Positions 4,732 to 5,093 of a stretch of DNA of 5,093 bases are shown here, piece after piece. Below the pieces are notes generated by a model, which worked only from the letters and a program-made list of their open reading frames with translations, was not told where the DNA came from and searched no databases. A program made the position numbers and the translations under genes. Source of the DNA: JAGLWP01 sp964406515 (lineage in GTDB: Archaea > Nanobdellota > Nanobdellia > Pacearchaeales > GW2011-AR1); assembly GCA_964406515.1 (NCBI GenBank), contig CAYORV010000023.1, positions 1 to 5,093 on the forward strand, read 5' to 3'. How positions within the stretch are numbered: position 1 is the stretch's first letter; each line of letters begins with the position of its first letter.

Positions 4732-5093
4732 TTAACTAACCTGAAGAGTTGCTTCTGTTCCAGAAGTTCCGATGTATTTCTTACTAGCTGTTGTATCTAC
4801 AGTATTAGTTCTCAAGTATGTAACCGCATTCATTGTGTCTGCAGTTTCATAACCAGCAACTAATAATGCAATCTTACCAGTTGTATAAGCATCACCAAAG
4901 CTTTGGATCAAGAATTGTCCTGCTCCAACACCTGTTGCAGTTGTAAAATCAGCTTCACATTTAGCTCCTCCTAACAATGTAGCAGCAGCCGAATTAATAC
5001 AGCTTCCTCCAACAACAATCAAGTTCTTTGAACTCATAGAACTTACCTCAGTATCTTTCACAAGGATTTCTCCTAATGAAGAACCACCAGTCA
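4732..5093 (-). CDS. S-layer protein, C-terminal part (5' end outside window)
   Basis: The frame is open to the right edge, so only the last 119 residues plus stop are visible. They begin TGGSSLGEILVKDTEVSS and continue with KNLIVVGGSCINSAAATLLG, then GVGAGQFLIQSFGD, KIALLVAGYETADT and AVTYLRT. The 'KNLIVVGG..C.N' and 'ALLVAGY' strands are a hallmark of the C-terminal domain of archaeal S-layer proteins (the Methanococcales-like S_layer_C type), which I also recall widely in DPANN genomes. Two cysteines 14 residues apart (SCIN and AKCEAD) could form a disulphide. There is no C-terminal membrane helix, so attachment would be non-covalent or through other subunits. A GTG at 5059-5061 is internal, not a start. 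The strong T-rich terminator follows. Confidence 0.88.
   Translation of the reverse strand, partial: TGGSSLGEILVKDTEVSSMSSKNLIVVGGSCINSAAATLLGGAKCEADFTTATGVGAGQFLIQSFGDAYTTGKIALLVAGYETADTMNAVTYLRTNTVDTTASKKYIGTSGTEATLQVS

Noticed and set aside
5059..5061. GTG as start of a short 109-residue gene
   Set aside because: The frame continues upstream to the window edge with residues typical of the S-layer domain, so this is an internal Val codon.

Overview
The window looks like an AT-rich DPANN archaeal genome, most likely the Pacearchaeota/Woesearchaeota group. The grounds are the S-layer type proteins at both ends, an archaeosortase whose core (ACVAGSAYYLLLILNL) resembles the DPANN 'pacearchaeosortase' type as I remember it, small single-pass surface proteins of a kind I associate with these genomes, and archaeal promoters placed for leaderless transcripts. 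No database search was possible; the assignment is pattern recognition. A run of exactly 100 N shows that this is a scaffold from a draft or metagenome assembly.

Layout. 1-1108 (+): C-terminal 368 residues of a putative S-layer/surface protein with Ig-like (CARDB-like) domains and a C-terminal membrane anchor. 1122-1739 (-): PAP2-family lipid phosphatase, convergent with it. 1788-2345 (+): archaeosortase, divergent from the phosphatase and apparently sharing one palindromic TATA box with it. 2301-2777 (-): small multi-drug export family (COG2426) membrane protein, whose 3' end overlaps the archaeosortase gene by 45 bp. 2782-3630 (-): single-pass surface protein with a very acidic cytoplasmic tail, 4 nt upstream of the export gene and probably co-transcribed. 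3669-3968: tandem array of a 54-bp unit, interrupted by the N gap. 3970-4542 (-): a second small single-pass protein with four cysteines, apparently a distant paralogue of the acidic-tail protein. 4543-4731: intergenic region with a locally GC-richer, foldable segment and a T-rich terminator. 4732-5093 (-): C-terminal part of a cell-surface S-layer protein that runs off the right edge.

How it may work together (inference). Nearly every gene is an envelope gene. Archaeosortases cut C-terminal signals off surface proteins and, in haloarchaea, this is coupled to lipid attachment. A lipid phosphatase sharing a promoter with the sortase, beside an anchored S-layer type protein, makes a plausible surface-protein processing or anchoring locus. 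Four starts (1788, 1739, 3630, 4542) each have a TATA-like box about 24-25 nt upstream, so these transcripts probably begin at or very near the start codon. The most unusual non-coding element is the in-phase 54-bp tandem repeat at the assembly gap.
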